Shown here piece after piece: positions 36,591 through 47,595 of a stretch of DNA of 63,722 bases. Position 1 is the first letter of the stretch, and each line of letters starts with the position of its first letter. A program made the translations under genes and the position numbers. Source of the DNA: Paludibacteraceae bacterium (GTDB lineage Bacteria; Bacteroidota; Bacteroidia; Bacteroidales; Paludibacteraceae); contig JAFZLC010000025.1 of the NCBI GenBank assembly GCA_017551675.1, forward strand, positions 1 through 63,722, given 5' to 3'. Under the pieces are notes generated by a model, which had not been told where the DNA came from, did no database searches, and saw only the letters and a program-made list of their open reading frames with translations.

Positions 36591-38516
36591 ATGTCAGAAT
36601 ATTTTGGTAACATATTTAAATCCTTTATTGATTATTGTTCTAACAAGACATATTCTCGCTGGATCGTTTTGTTGCTAGACTTATTTATTGTTCTTTCCTC
36701 TTTCCTTTTCATCGTCTTTGTCGCGGGGTGTACTTCCTCTTCATTGCCTACATTGGATGTGTTGGGAAAAATGTTTGCGGTTTTATTCCTTTATGTTTTT
36801 TCTTTTATTTTCATAAAGCCGTATTATAGCATGATTCGCCACTCTGGCATACGGGATATTACTCAGATAATAAAGGCTAATCTTTTAGTTCTCGCTTTGT
36901 ATTTTTTGTTGAAGTTGAGTTCTTTCCTCATTCGAGATTTGGATTTCTATTTGTTGTCTTTCCCTGAAATGCTTTTCGAAATTTGTATAGTAATCATTTC
37001 TATGATTATGTACAGAATCGGGGTGAAATTGTTTTATTCGGATTTTGATTATGGGCATAAGAATGTCTGTTCAAATGTCATTATATATGGTGCAGGAAGC
37101 GTTGGTGTTGTTGTGAATGATGCATTAAAGCAGCAGGAGGGAATGTGCAATCACGTGGTTTCCTTTGTGGATGACAATCGTAGTAAAATGAATAAGACGA
37201 TTGATGGAATTCCAATTTTACCAGTGGATGAAGTCCTGACGCCTGCCTTTGTAAAAAAAGGAAACATCGATTGTTTGATACTTGCAGTTCCAAAGATATC
37301 CGCAAGTAAGCGTCAGACGATTATCAATCGTGCATTGAATTTAAATCTTAAGGTGAAGTCGGTGCCTGCGATCGAATCGTGGATTTATGATAATTTTACT
37401 CCCAATCAATTGGAAAATGTTAAGATCGAGGATTTGTTGGAACGTGATCCGATTGTTCTGAATGATGGAAACATGAACAAAGAGATTGCGGATAAAATTG
37501 TTTTAGTGACGGGTGCCGCAGGTTCTATAGGTAGTGAAATCGTTCGCCAGATTATGAAGTATAATCCGAAAAAGATTATAGCATTGGATCAGGCGGAAAC
37601 ATCATTGTTTGACTTGCAATTTGAAATCAAAAATTCTGAGGTTTATAAGAAATATTTAACTCGAATAGAGATTGTCATCGCGGATGTGAAAGATGCCGTA
37701 TTCATAGATTCCATATTTGCTAAATATCGTCCAGATTTAATCTATCATGCTGCTGCTTATAAACATGTTCCTCTGATGGAGGAGAACCCTTACGAGGCAA
37801 CTTTGATTAATGTGTTCGGCACTAAAGTGGTGGCAGAGGCTGCGATTAAATATCATGTGAATAAATTTGTGATGATATCGACGGATAAAGCGGTGAATCC
37901 AACCAACGTAATGGGTGCCACCAAACGTCTTGCTGAGATTTTTGTTCAAAGTAGGTCGTCCGATGTGACCTCGTTTGTAACAACTCGCTTTGGTAATGTT
38001 CTGGGTTCAAATGGTTCGGTTATACCTTTGTTCCATAAGCAGTTGGCACTTGGCGGACCGCTTACTGTGACGCATAAAGATATTATTCGATATTTTATGA
38101 CGATTCCGGAGGCGACAAGCCTCGTGTTGGAAGCTGGAGCGATTGGTCATGATGGTGACATTTTCGTTTTTGATATGGGACAACCAGTGAAGATATATGA
38201 TATGGCGAGAAATATGATCCGCTTGTCTAAGGCAACTGGTGTGGAGATTAAAGAAATCGGTCTTCGCCCTGGAGAAAAATTGTATGAGGAACTTCTTTCT
38301 AATAAAGAGAATGTAATACCAACCGAGCATCCTAAAATTATGCATGCTAAGGTGAGTCGTTACGAAAGAAGTGTAGTGGATAAATATATGGAGGAGTTGC
38401 ATGTCGTTTTGAATGGTTGCAATCCGATGAGCATTGTTGCGAAAATAAAAGAGTTTTTGCCTGAATACATAAGTAACAACAGTGAGTTTTCTAAATTAGA
38501 TAAGGACAGTATTTGA
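36591..38516 (+). CDS. Membrane-bound nucleotide-sugar 4,6-dehydratase/epimerase (PglF/CapD type)
   Basis: A 641-residue protein with four N-terminal membrane helices (about 25-150), a CoA-binding-like Rossmann domain (about 160-280, 'NVIIYGAGSVGVVV') and an extended SDR catalytic domain (about 300-600) with 'VLVTGAAGSIGSEIVRQI'. The family acts on UDP-GlcNAc to give 4-keto sugars for surface glycans (PglF, WbpM, CapD, FlaA1). In the SDR active site the sequence reads 'MISTDKAVNPTNVMGATKR', where Met replaces the usual Tyr, as in this subfamily. It is 1 base from manA. Confidence 0.92.
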   Translation: MSEYFGNIFKSFIDYCSNKTYSRWIVLLLDLFIVLSSFLFIVFVAGCTSSSLPTLDVLGKMFAVLFLYVFSFIFIKPYYSMIRHSGIRDITQIIKANLLVLALYFLLKLSSFLIRDLDFYLLSFPEMLFEICIVIISMIMYRIGVKLFYSDFDYGHKNVCSNVIIYGAGSVGVVVNDALKQQEGMCNHVVSFVDDNRSKMNKTIDGIPILPVDEVLTPAFVKKGNIDCLILAVPKISASKRQTIINRALNLNLKVKSVPAIESWIYDNFTPNQLENVKIEDLLERDPIVLNDGNMNKEIADKIVLVTGAAGSIGSEIVRQIMKYNPKKIIALDQAETSLFDLQFEIKNSEVYKKYLTRIEIVIADVKDAVFIDSIFAKYRPDLIYHAAAYKHVPLMEENPYEATLINVFGTKVVAEAAIKYHVNKFVMISTDKAVNPTNVMGATKRLAEIFVQSRSSDVTSFVTTRFGNVLGSNGSVIPLFHKQLALGGPLTVTHKDIIRYFMTIPEATSLVLEAGAIGHDGDIFVFDMGQPVKIYDMARNMIRLSKATGVEIKEIGLRPGEKLYEELLSNKENVIPTEHPKIMHAKVSRYERSVVDKYMEELHVVLNGCNPMSIVAKIKEFLPEYISNNSEFSKLDKDSI

Positions 38517-38517
38517 G

Positions 38518-39561
38518 ATGATTACATTATACCCTTTAAAGTTTGAGTTGAATCTGTTTGAATTAGTGTGGGGAGGAAGCCGTTTGAAACCATTTAAGGG
38601 ACTTCCATCCAACTTGGATGATAAGATTGGTGAGAGTTGGGAAATTAGTGCTGTTCCTGGCAGAGAGTCTGTCATATCGAACGGTCCGTTGAAGGGGAAG
38701 ACATTAAATGACTTGATTGGAACGTATGGAGATCTGCTGTTGGGTAAAACGGTCTCATCTTTATATGGGACAAAATTTCCGTTGTTAGTAAAGTTTATTG
38801 ATGCTGCGGAGGATCTTTCCATACAAGTTCATCCTAATGATGAGTTGGCTCAATCCCGTCATGGATGTTTTGGTAAGACCGAAATGTGGTATGTGATGGA
38901 TGCTGTGCCTGATGCTAAATTATATTGTGGATTTAAGACACCAATTTCGAAATATGAGTATCAAAAGCGAATTGAAGACAATTCAATTTGTGATGTTTTG
39001 CAGGAATATTCTGTTTCTAAAGGGGATGTGTTCTTCATACCTGCGGGACGTGTGCATGCAATATGTGGAGGTTCGTTGGTGGCTGAGGTTCAGCAAAGTA
39101 GCGATGTAACTTATCGTATCTATGACTATGGACGTTTGGACTTGAATGGGGAACCAAGAGTGTTGCATACCGATTTGGCAGTGGATGCAATAAATTATGC
39201 TGTTTCTGATACAAACAAGACCTATTATGAAAAGAAACTAAACAAACCTGTTTGTGTGGCTGAGTGTCAGTTCTTTACAGTAAAATTATTGGATATAAAC
39301 AGAGGCTTCCATCGTAAATTGTACAAATATGACTCTTTCATTATATATATGTGCTTACAGGGTAATTGTACCATAGAGGTGTTAAGTTCGAGAGGATATG
39401 AAGGAGAAGGAAAGCCTGAAGTGACAAAGATATCGTTGACGGTTGGAAACAGCTGTTTAATCCCTGCTTCTGTGGCTGATGTGATGATTGTGCCTGATAA
39501 TTTGGCAAGTACGACAAAACTGTTGGAAGTCTATATCGACAATAAACATTTTAATAAATAG
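38518..39561 (+). CDS. manA: Mannose-6-phosphate isomerase, type I
   Basis: A 347-residue zinc enzyme interconverting mannose 6-phosphate and fructose 6-phosphate for GDP-mannose supply. The zinc site shows as 'SIQVHPNDELAQ' and 'GKTEMWYVMDA', with a third ligand His in 'FFIPAGRVHAICGG' and the catalytic Arg in 'QQSSDVTYRIYDYGR'. The C-terminal cupin is shorter than in E. coli ManA. The start codon lies 2 bases after the stop of the PglF-type gene, implying coupled translation. Confidence 0.93.
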   Translation: MITLYPLKFELNLFELVWGGSRLKPFKGLPSNLDDKIGESWEISAVPGRESVISNGPLKGKTLNDLIGTYGDLLLGKTVSSLYGTKFPLLVKFIDAAEDLSIQVHPNDELAQSRHGCFGKTEMWYVMDAVPDAKLYCGFKTPISKYEYQKRIEDNSICDVLQEYSVSKGDVFFIPAGRVHAICGGSLVAEVQQSSDVTYRIYDYGRLDLNGEPRVLHTDLAVDAINYAVSDTNKTYYEKKLNKPVCVAECQFFTVKLLDINRGFHRKLYKYDSFIIYMCLQGNCTIEVLSSRGYEGEGKPEVTKISLTVGNSCLIPASVADVMIVPDNLASTTKLLEVYIDNKHFNK

Positions 39562-39661
39562 AAAAAAACTTTAATCCATATAAAATCATTGTTTGAGCAA
39601 TTATTATTGCAAAAAAATGTGGATATAGAAACCAACTATAGACAAAAAAAGCGAAAATGGT

Positions 39662-39692
39662 TTTGTCTGCCAAAAATTTCTTTATATATTTG
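39662..39692 (+). promoter_or_regulatory. Bacteroidetes-type promoter of the MORN gene
   Basis: TTTG (39662-39665), 19 bases, TATATTTG (39685-39692): an exact consensus match with ideal spacing. Predicted start of transcription is about 35 bases before the ATG. Confidence 0.7.
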
Positions 39693-39733
39693 TGCGTTTA
39701 GATTTTGTAAATACATAAATAACAAATAAGATT

Positions 39734-40207
39734 ATGAAGACAAAACTTCTTGCAATTATTGCAGTTTTTTCTTTGATTTGCGTTGAAGCAAGTGCAGTAT
39801 CTCCATGCAAAGGTAAATGTAGAGACGGAAAGGGTACATATACGTTTGATACAGGAGAGGTTTATTCAGGAACTTTTAAGGATGGTAAGTTTGAAGGAAA
39901 GGGAACTTACAAATTTAAGAGTGGCGCTACGTATGAGGGCGATTATAAAGCAGGTGTCCGTGAAGGAAAAGGGAAATTCACATTCCCTACAGGTGATGTA
40001 TATGAGGGAGAGTTCAAAAATGGATATCCTGATGGAAAAGGTGTATATCGCTATTCAACGGGTGATAAATACGAAGGAGAATTCAAGGAAGGAAAAATGG
40101 ATGGAGAAGGCACTTATACATTCAAGAGTGGAACAAAACAGGTAGGTATTTTTGAAGAAGGTGACTTGGTTGAAGAAATCAGCATTGAACGTCCACGTAA
40201 GAAATAA
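39734..40207 (+). CDS. Secreted MORN-repeat protein
   Basis: A 157-residue protein with signal peptide (MKTKLLAIIAVFSLICVEAS) and five consecutive 23-residue MORN repeats from about residue 31 to 148, each on the pattern GKGTYTF-x-TG-x-YEGEFK-x-G. MORN repeats form an elongated beta-sheet used in protein or lipid contacts. A basic tail (RPRKK) ends the protein. Monocistronic: own consensus promoter and a hairpin terminator. Role unknown; the signal peptide points to the periplasm or surface. Confidence 0.88.
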   Translation: MKTKLLAIIAVFSLICVEASAVSPCKGKCRDGKGTYTFDTGEVYSGTFKDGKFEGKGTYKFKSGATYEGDYKAGVREGKGKFTFPTGDVYEGEFKNGYPDGKGVYRYSTGDKYEGEFKEGKMDGEGTYTFKSGTKQVGIFEEGDLVEEISIERPRKK

Positions 40208-40227
40208 CTTTTTCTAACATATAATTA

Positions 40228-40260
40228 GGGATGCTACCATTGGTGGCTCCCTTTTTTTTT
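40228..40260 (+). terminator. Terminator of the MORN gene
   Basis: GGGATGCTACC pairs with GGTGGCTCCC (one bulge, one wobble) around an ATT loop, followed by nine T residues. Its position rules out the frame-extended start of the next gene at 40231. Confidence 0.75.
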
Positions 40261-40263
40261 AAT

Positions 40264-41196
40264 ATGAAATTTTTAAGAGCTAATTTTATTTTTTTTATAC
40301 TCCTTTTTTCTTCTTGTCAGCATATTCAAGAACGAATAAATACAATAGTTGGAGAAGAAAAGGATACTGTGCTTGATAGCACGAATACAACCGTTTTGCA
40401 AGATACATTGATGCCCGATTCTGTTGCCCCATTGTCAAAAGATTCTGTGCATCTGAAATTTCTATTTAAAGATGCGAATGGGCGAAACATCAATACGAGA
40501 ATCCCTGTTTTGATGTGCTTTAACTCGGTTTTTGAGACTGTTTACACGAATAATAGTGGATATATAGATACTATTGTTGATTTGAATGATGTTCAGATTG
40601 TCATAGCTCCTGACACCTTGTATTATCCTATCTCTGATTATGCGGGGGAGGTCCTTTTGGAAGATTTCATGTTGCCTCTGCGATCAGTTAGAGGACGTAT
40701 AATGGAAGAAGATGGAACTCCATTGCGTTTCATGCCAATCCATGTTCATTCGAAATTTAAATCCAAAGGGAAAAAGGATATAGAGTCTTTTGATGATGAT
40801 TTTGTTGTCACAACCGACTCGTTTGGTTATTACAGAACGTATGTGCCGGAGAATGTCTTTCGCGTTACTTTGCGTAGTTGTGGATTCTTTGTTGGAGCCA
40901 TAACAAGATATGAACTGCTAAACTATCCTACACAAAACTTTTTGTTTATTCCGTTTGAATTTAAGAATTTGTGTGGAGATATAACACCTGCCTATCAGAT
41001 GTCTATTGTATTGAAGGATATAGATCTTACCATTCCTGCTGATGTGATGAGCGAACTTTTCAAATACGATGATGTGTTGGAATCTTCATCAGAGGCTTAC
41101 TTCATAGCAGAACGTGGTAGTTCCACACTCAGAAAGAAATCCACAAAACGAAATGCAGTGTTCCGTAGCACCATGTTTACGGTGTGCGTTCATTAA
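40264..41196 (+). CDS. Hypothetical lipoprotein with carboxypeptidase-regulatory-like region
   Basis: From the ATG at 40264 the protein has 310 residues. It has a lipoprotein signal ending FSSC (Cys at 18), a Ser/Asp/Thr-rich spacer (about 30-70), and beta-rich sequence. Residues about 145-205 ('VRGRIMEEDGTPLRFMPIHV' ... 'VVTTDSFGYYRTYVPEN') look like a carboxypeptidase-regulatory (CarboxypepD_reg-like) beta-sandwich, often seen in surface lipoproteins of the phylum. The rest is not recognised. It is convergent with gldB, with only a 6-base gap between stop codons. Confidence 0.65.
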   Translation: MKFLRANFIFFILLFSSCQHIQERINTIVGEEKDTVLDSTNTTVLQDTLMPDSVAPLSKDSVHLKFLFKDANGRNINTRIPVLMCFNSVFETVYTNNSGYIDTIVDLNDVQIVIAPDTLYYPISDYAGEVLLEDFMLPLRSVRGRIMEEDGTPLRFMPIHVHSKFKSKGKKDIESFDDDFVVTTDSFGYYRTYVPENVFRVTLRSCGFFVGAITRYELLNYPTQNFLFIPFEFKNLCGDITPAYQMSIVLKDIDLTIPADVMSELFKYDDVLESSSEAYFIAERGSSTLRKKSTKRNAVFRSTMFTVCVH

Positions 41197-41202
41197 TGAG
41201 GA

Positions 41203-42300
41203 TTACGGTCTGTAGTTGGATTGAGCAAGAATCATTTGCGCCTCCTTCTTGTCAGTGAGAAGTTCTTCTAAAGTAATCTGCTTGTTTCTCTCCATGTATT
41301 GACTGACAATTTTCCAACCAAGCCATAAGACTGCTTGACTTGGTGCTTGGTGTTCACTATCGTATGAGAAGTACTTCGTGTTGTTAGCAGGGTATATGAA
41401 GTCAGATATGGTCTTGTTGTCGGTTGAGAACAATAAATTATGCTCTCTTAGGTAGTTCCACATTCCTTTTTCGTTTTCTTCACACCATTCCCATTGTTCT
41501 TGATTATATCCAATCAGTAATGGCTTTTCTGTTTTAGGAAGTATTGCTTCTTCGGCATACAAAATCTTTCCATAATGAATCATATTCTCTAATAGATCGC
41601 CGCCTTCATCCATGTTATATTCGGAGCAAATCCAATGATACAATGCATCTGGTACAACTTTCTCCCTCTTCAGGTTCGGAATCATGTAATCGTATATTCC
41701 AGGTACATATTGGTATTTCTCGCAGTCTGCTCCTAAGAAATATTCAACAGATACATATACACACGAAGAGTCGGCTGCGATATATTCAGCAAACCCAGAA
41801 AAGAAGGTGCATACCTTTGGTATGTTGAAACTTGGTATTAATGTTTTAGCCCTTGCAAATGCCTCGGTGAAGTCATCTTCCAAATCAGACACATCCGCAT
41901 ATTTTTGCTCACATTCTTTATATAAATCACTATATGCAGGATGTGATAGGAATAGGTAGAACAATGTAGCCGGATTAACATTATGTACACCCGTCATTGC
42001 TCCTAATTGATATAGGTATAGTTGAAATCGTTCGCCATGTTTTTCTTTTATCGCTTCAATCTTATTGTTCAGACAAATAGAGTCTGGGTCGGGAATGTCA
42101 ACTAATAGCAAATCATAATTGCCAATTTTAGCAGGCTTTGTGATGCACTGATCCAATTGATAGATCTCTTTGTCCAATCGGATAATCTCTGTTTTTGCCT
42201 CTGGGACATCCTTTGTCTCTATCTGTTGAAAGCGATTCTGCTTGCTGCAACTGAATGTAGCAAGCAGAATGAATGGTATGAACTTAAACGATTTCTTCAT
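41203..42300 (-). CDS. gldB: GldB-family lipoprotein
   Basis: A 365-residue lipoprotein (MKKSFKFIPFILLATFSC, Cys18). GldB-family traits are 'IIRLDKEIYQL', 'FFSGFAEYIAADSSCVYVSVEYFLG', 'LLENMIHYGKILYAEEAILP', 'PLLIGYNQEQWEWCEENEKGMW' and 'LWLGWKIVSQYM'. GldB is needed for gliding in Flavobacterium and belongs to the wider Gld/T9SS set, but it is also present in non-gliding Bacteroidetes, so motility cannot be inferred. It lies 5 bases downstream of the ABC-F gene, likely cotranscribed. Confidence 0.85.
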   Translation of the reverse strand: MKKSFKFIPFILLATFSCSKQNRFQQIETKDVPEAKTEIIRLDKEIYQLDQCITKPAKIGNYDLLLVDIPDPDSICLNNKIEAIKEKHGERFQLYLYQLGAMTGVHNVNPATLFYLFLSHPAYSDLYKECEQKYADVSDLEDDFTEAFARAKTLIPSFNIPKVCTFFSGFAEYIAADSSCVYVSVEYFLGADCEKYQYVPGIYDYMIPNLKREKVVPDALYHWICSEYNMDEGGDLLENMIHYGKILYAEEAILPKTEKPLLIGYNQEQWEWCEENEKGMWNYLREHNLLFSTDNKTISDFIYPANNTKYFSYDSEHQAPSQAVLWLGWKIVSQYMERNKQITLEELLTDKKEAQMILAQSNYRP

Positions 42301-42305
42301 TTTAA

Positions 42306-43937
<1,632 letters not shown>

Positions 43938-43990
43938 TTATTTCTTCTTGCAAAGATACGATTTTTAATTGTAACGAGAAAGCCGTACTT

Positions 43991-44884
43991 TCATAGTTTC
44001 TCGAATGGTTGATTTTTGTATAGGTCTGCCGCTTCCTTCCATATGATTTCTGGGTCGCGTTTAAACCATGTAATCTGTTTTTTTGCGTAATGACGTGTGT
44101 TTTGTTGAATCATCTGTTTGGCATATTCGAAAGTCCAGTTGCCGTCGAAGTGTTCAAATAACTCTTTGTAACCTACAGTGTTCAGCGCATTAAGTTCTCT
44201 GTAAGGGTAGAGTGTACGTGCCTCTTCCAACAGACCATCCTCAAACATTTTTTCTACACGCAGATTGATTCGTTCGTATAGTTCTTCCCTTGGTCGGGTG
44301 ATGCCTATTTTTTCAATGATGAAAGGTCTTTCTTTTTTGCTATTCTTCCGAATGGAAGAGTAGGGTTTACCTGTTTGCAGACAAATCTCTAAGGCGTGAA
44401 TGATTCGTTTCCCGTTCTTCGGATCTACGGTTGCGTAGTATTCTGGATCCAACAACTTTAATTCATTGCGTAGGTTCTCAATACCGTCTGTTTCAAAACG
44501 TTTCCAAAGAGAACTTCTCAATTCTTCATCAATGTTGGGTACGTCGTCGATTCCCTTGCAAATGGCATCAATATATAACATAGAGCCTCCTGTCATGATG
44601 AGTGTGTCATGTTTCTGAAATAGTTCGTTACACTTGGCAAGTGCATCGATTTCAAACTTTCCACAGCTATAATAGTCATGGATGGACAGGTGTCCGACGA
44701 AGTGGTGGGGCACACGTTTCAACTCTTCTTCTGTGGGGGCGGCGGTACCAATCTTCATTTCTCGAAACATTTGTCGGGAATCGCACGAAAGTATTTCGGT
44801 ATGCAGTTTCTCTGCCATTTGCAGACTATATTCGGTCTTGCCAACAGCTGTAGGTCCGAGAATGATGATTAGTTTTTTCTCCAT
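43991..44884 (-). CDS. miaA: tRNA dimethylallyltransferase
   Basis: A 297-residue enzyme transferring dimethylallyl to A37 of tRNAs that read UNN codons. The P-loop 'IILGPTAVGKTEYSLQ', 'ILSCDSRQMFREMKIGTA', 'TGGSMLYIDAICKGIDDVP' and the C-terminal 'NTRHYAKKQITWFKRDP' are diagnostic. Full length. It lies between the glgP terminator and the ABC-F gene, on the same strand. Confidence 0.96.
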   Translation of the reverse strand: MEKKLIIILGPTAVGKTEYSLQMAEKLHTEILSCDSRQMFREMKIGTAAPTEEELKRVPHHFVGHLSIHDYYSCGKFEIDALAKCNELFQKHDTLIMTGGSMLYIDAICKGIDDVPNIDEELRSSLWKRFETDGIENLRNELKLLDPEYYATVDPKNGKRIIHALEICLQTGKPYSSIRKNSKKERPFIIEKIGITRPREELYERINLRVEKMFEDGLLEEARTLYPYRELNALNTVGYKELFEHFDGNWTFEYAKQMIQQNTRHYAKKQITWFKRDPEIIWKEAADLYKNQPFEKL

Positions 44885-44899
44885 GTTGTAATGTTATAG

Positions 44900-44924
44900 A
44901 AAAAAAGCGAGGATGACTCCTCGC
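44900..44924 (-). terminator. Terminator of the glycogen genes
   Basis: Seven-base arms GCGAGGA/TCCTCGC with a TGAC loop, running on the minus strand into seven T residues, 31 bases past the glgP stop. Confidence 0.8.
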
Positions 44925-44954
44925 CTTTTTATGAAATTTTGAAATTGTTTCAAA

Positions 44955-47516
44955 TTAGAACCAACGTACGTAACAGAAATCTTGACGATGTGCCAAGTCT
45001 TTGTTTTTAGGGAACATACGGAATGCATATTTATATGCACCTGCACGGGAGATTCTGTCTTCCAAACGGAAGTACAATTTAGAACCTTCTGATTTGTAAA
45101 GTTCCATCTCTTTAACATCGTCTAACGTCTCGTTGTTTTCTGCATTGAAGATGGTTACGAAATCAACGCCAATTCCTTTGTCTTTTAACTCTTTAGTATC
45201 GATAACAGCCTCTACAGTGTAGCGGTCACCAACCTCAGCGTTAGTTGACAATTTGTCGGACAATGAAGTTGAAACGATTTCGATTTGATTCCATTTGGAA
45301 GCAACCTCTTCTTTCCAAGCAGCGATCTCTTTAGCTTTAGCATAGTTGTCTTTTGTGACAAATGCTTTACGCTCAGCCAATGGATTGTAGAACTTTCTTG
45401 TATAGTCATCCAACATACGTTTTGTAGTATAGTTAGGAGTGATCATTGCGAATGAGTTCTTGATTGTTTTGATCCATTCAGGAGAGTATCCCTTACTGTT
45501 GGTTGCATAATACATAGGAATAATCTCAGTCTCCAAGATTCTGTAGATGGTTGATGCATCCAATTGATCTTGGTAGGTTTGATTTTCGTATGTTCTCTTT
45601 TCTGTTAATGCCCAACCTGCACCTTCACGGTAGCCTTCCAACCACCATCCATCTTTTACGGAGAAGTTGATAACACCATTCATCAATGCTTTTTCTCCAG
45701 ATGTTCCAGATGCCTCAAGCGGACGAGTAGGGGTGTTCAACCAGATATCCACACCTGCGATTAGACGTTTTGCCAATGCGATGTCGTAGTTCTCTAGGAA
45801 GATGATCTTACCTACGAACTCAGGCATACGGGAAATCTCGATGATACGTTTGATCAATCCTTTTCCTCCACCATCTGCTGGGTGAGCTTTTCCTGTGAAT
45901 ACGAATGTGACAGGACGGTCTGGATTGTTTACGATTTCAGAAAGTCTCTTCAAATCAGTGAAGAGCAAATGAGCACGCTTGTATGTTGCAAAACGACGAC
46001 CGAAACCGATAGCCAATGCATCTGGGTTGAAGTTACGTTTCACCTCCATGAAACGAGCAGGATCTCCCTGTTTTGTACTCCATATCTCAGTGTATTTTGC
46101 ATAAACGTAGTCTAACAATTTCTTTCTCAAATCTTTTCTGATTTGCCAGATCTCCTCGTCAGGCACGTCGTATATTTTTTGCCAAATCTCTGTGTTGGAT
46201 TGATCTTTGTAGAATTTGTCTCCGAAAGTCTTTTCATAAAGTTTTCTCCATGATGAGTCAGCCCATGAAGGAAGGTGAACACCATTTGTCACGTAGTTGA
46301 CATGAGACTCTTCTGGGAAGTAACCTTTCCAAATAGGGGCGAACATCTTCTTGGAAACTTCTCCGTGCAACCAGCTCACACCATTTACCTCTTGGCAAGT
46401 GTTGCAAGCGAAGACACTCATTGAGAACTTCTCGTTCTTGTCACCTGGGTTTTCACGTCCCATATCCATCAACTCATCCCATGAGATGCCTAACTTTTCA
46501 GCATAGTGGAACATGTATTTTCCGAACAATCCTTCGTCGAATTTGTCGTGACCAGCAGGAACTGGAGTGTGGACAGTATACAAAGAAGAAGAACGAACCA
46601 CTTCAAATGCTTGGTGGAATGACAATCCCTCTTCATGGATGTAGTCGCATAGACGTTGTACGTTGATCAGTGCTGCGTGACCCTCATTGCAGTGATAAGT
46701 GTCGTGCTTGATGCCCAATTTCTTAAGCAACAATATACCACCGATACCTAACAAGTACTCTTGTTTCAAACGGTTTTCCCAGTCACCACCATAAAGCATG
46801 TGAGTGATAGAACGGTCGTATTCTGAGTTTTTGTCAATGTCAGTATCCATCAAGTAGAGGTTGATTCTTCCGACTGCAACCTTCCAGATGTTAGCGTAGA
46901 TGATACGGTCGTGATAAGGCACTTCCAATAAATCGGCGTTTCCGTGTTCGTCTTTAACCAAGGTAACAGGGAGATTACCGAAGTTTTGAGGCTCATAGTT
47001 GGCAATCTGATCACCATCCATTGACAATGTTTGAGTGAAGTAACCAAAACGATATAGGAATCCGACAGCTGTCATATCCACGTTGCAATCGCTGGCCTCT
47101 TTCAAATAGTCGCCGGCCAATACACCAAGACCTCCTGAATATATCTTAAGGATGTCTGTGATACCATATTCCATAGAGAAATAGGCTACAGATGGCTTCT
47201 TGGGATCTTTAGGAGTATCAACGTATTTTTTGAATTCTTTATAGACAGCGTCTATGTTTGCCAATAATTCCTTGTTGTTCTCTACTGCGTCAAGTTTCTC
47301 TATTTCGATTGTGTTCAAGAAGAGAACAGGGTTCTTTCCGCATTTAATCCAGAAATCAGCATCGATCTGTTTGAACAATTTTCTTGATGCTGGATTCCAT
47401 GACCAGTATACGTTTTGAGCAATTTCTTGTAGTTTTTCCAATTTGGCAGGAACCTTTGCTTTCGTGGTAATTTCCTTCCATTCTGGATTGTTAGCTAAAT
47501 TAATTCTGATACTCAT
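44955..47516 (-). CDS. glgP: Alpha-glucan (glycogen) phosphorylase, GT35
   Basis: An 853-residue PLP enzyme releasing glucose 1-phosphate from glycogen or maltodextrin. The N-terminal region (about 15-110, '[19 protein letters not shown]') is the domain found in the Thermus/archaeal-type phosphorylases (alpha-glucan phosphorylase subfamily), and the PLP lysine region is '[19 protein letters not shown]'. The last about 100 residues form an extra beta-domain. It follows the glycogen synthase gene by 79 bases on the same strand: synthesis and breakdown genes are paired. Confidence 0.94.
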   Translation of the reverse strand: MSIRINLANNPEWKEITTKAKVPAKLEKLQEIAQNVYWSWNPASRKLFKQIDADFWIKCGKNPVLFLNTIEIEKLDAVENNKELLANIDAVYKEFKKYVDTPKDPKKPSVAYFSMEYGITDILKIYSGGLGVLAGDYLKEASDCNVDMTAVGFLYRFGYFTQTLSMDGDQIANYEPQNFGNLPVTLVKDEHGNADLLEVPYHDRIIYANIWKVAVGRINLYLMDTDIDKNSEYDRSITHMLYGGDWENRLKQEYLLGIGGILLLKKLGIKHDTYHCNEGHAALINVQRLCDYIHEEGLSFHQAFEVVRSSSLYTVHTPVPAGHDKFDEGLFGKYMFHYAEKLGISWDELMDMGRENPGDKNEKFSMSVFACNTCQEVNGVSWLHGEVSKKMFAPIWKGYFPEESHVNYVTNGVHLPSWADSSWRKLYEKTFGDKFYKDQSNTEIWQKIYDVPDEEIWQIRKDLRKKLLDYVYAKYTEIWSTKQGDPARFMEVKRNFNPDALAIGFGRRFATYKRAHLLFTDLKRLSEIVNNPDRPVTFVFTGKAHPADGGGKGLIKRIIEISRMPEFVGKIIFLENYDIALAKRLIAGVDIWLNTPTRPLEASGTSGEKALMNGVINFSVKDGWWLEGYREGAGWALTEKRTYENQTYQDQLDASTIYRILETEIIPMYYATNSKGYSPEWIKTIKNSFAMITPNYTTKRMLDDYTRKFYNPLAERKAFVTKDNYAKAKEIAAWKEEVASKWNQIEIVSTSLSDKLSTNAEVGDRYTVEAVIDTKELKDKGIGVDFVTIFNAENNETLDDVKEMELYKSEGSKLYFRLEDRISRAGAYKYAFRMFPKNKDLAHRQDFCYVRWF

Positions 47517-47595
47517 TTTTTTATTGTTTATATGTAATTGTTATTATTTTTCTCTATTGAATCTTCTTGTTTGTTTTATTTTGAAATGTTCTCAT

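Noticed and set aside
39783-40145. 120-codon plus-strand frame overlapping the MORN gene
   Set aside because: Alternative-frame shadow created by the repetitive MORN coding sequence.
40231-40263. Upstream start of the hypothetical lipoprotein
   Set aside because: It lies within the terminator hairpin of the MORN gene; the lipoprotein signal begins at 40264.
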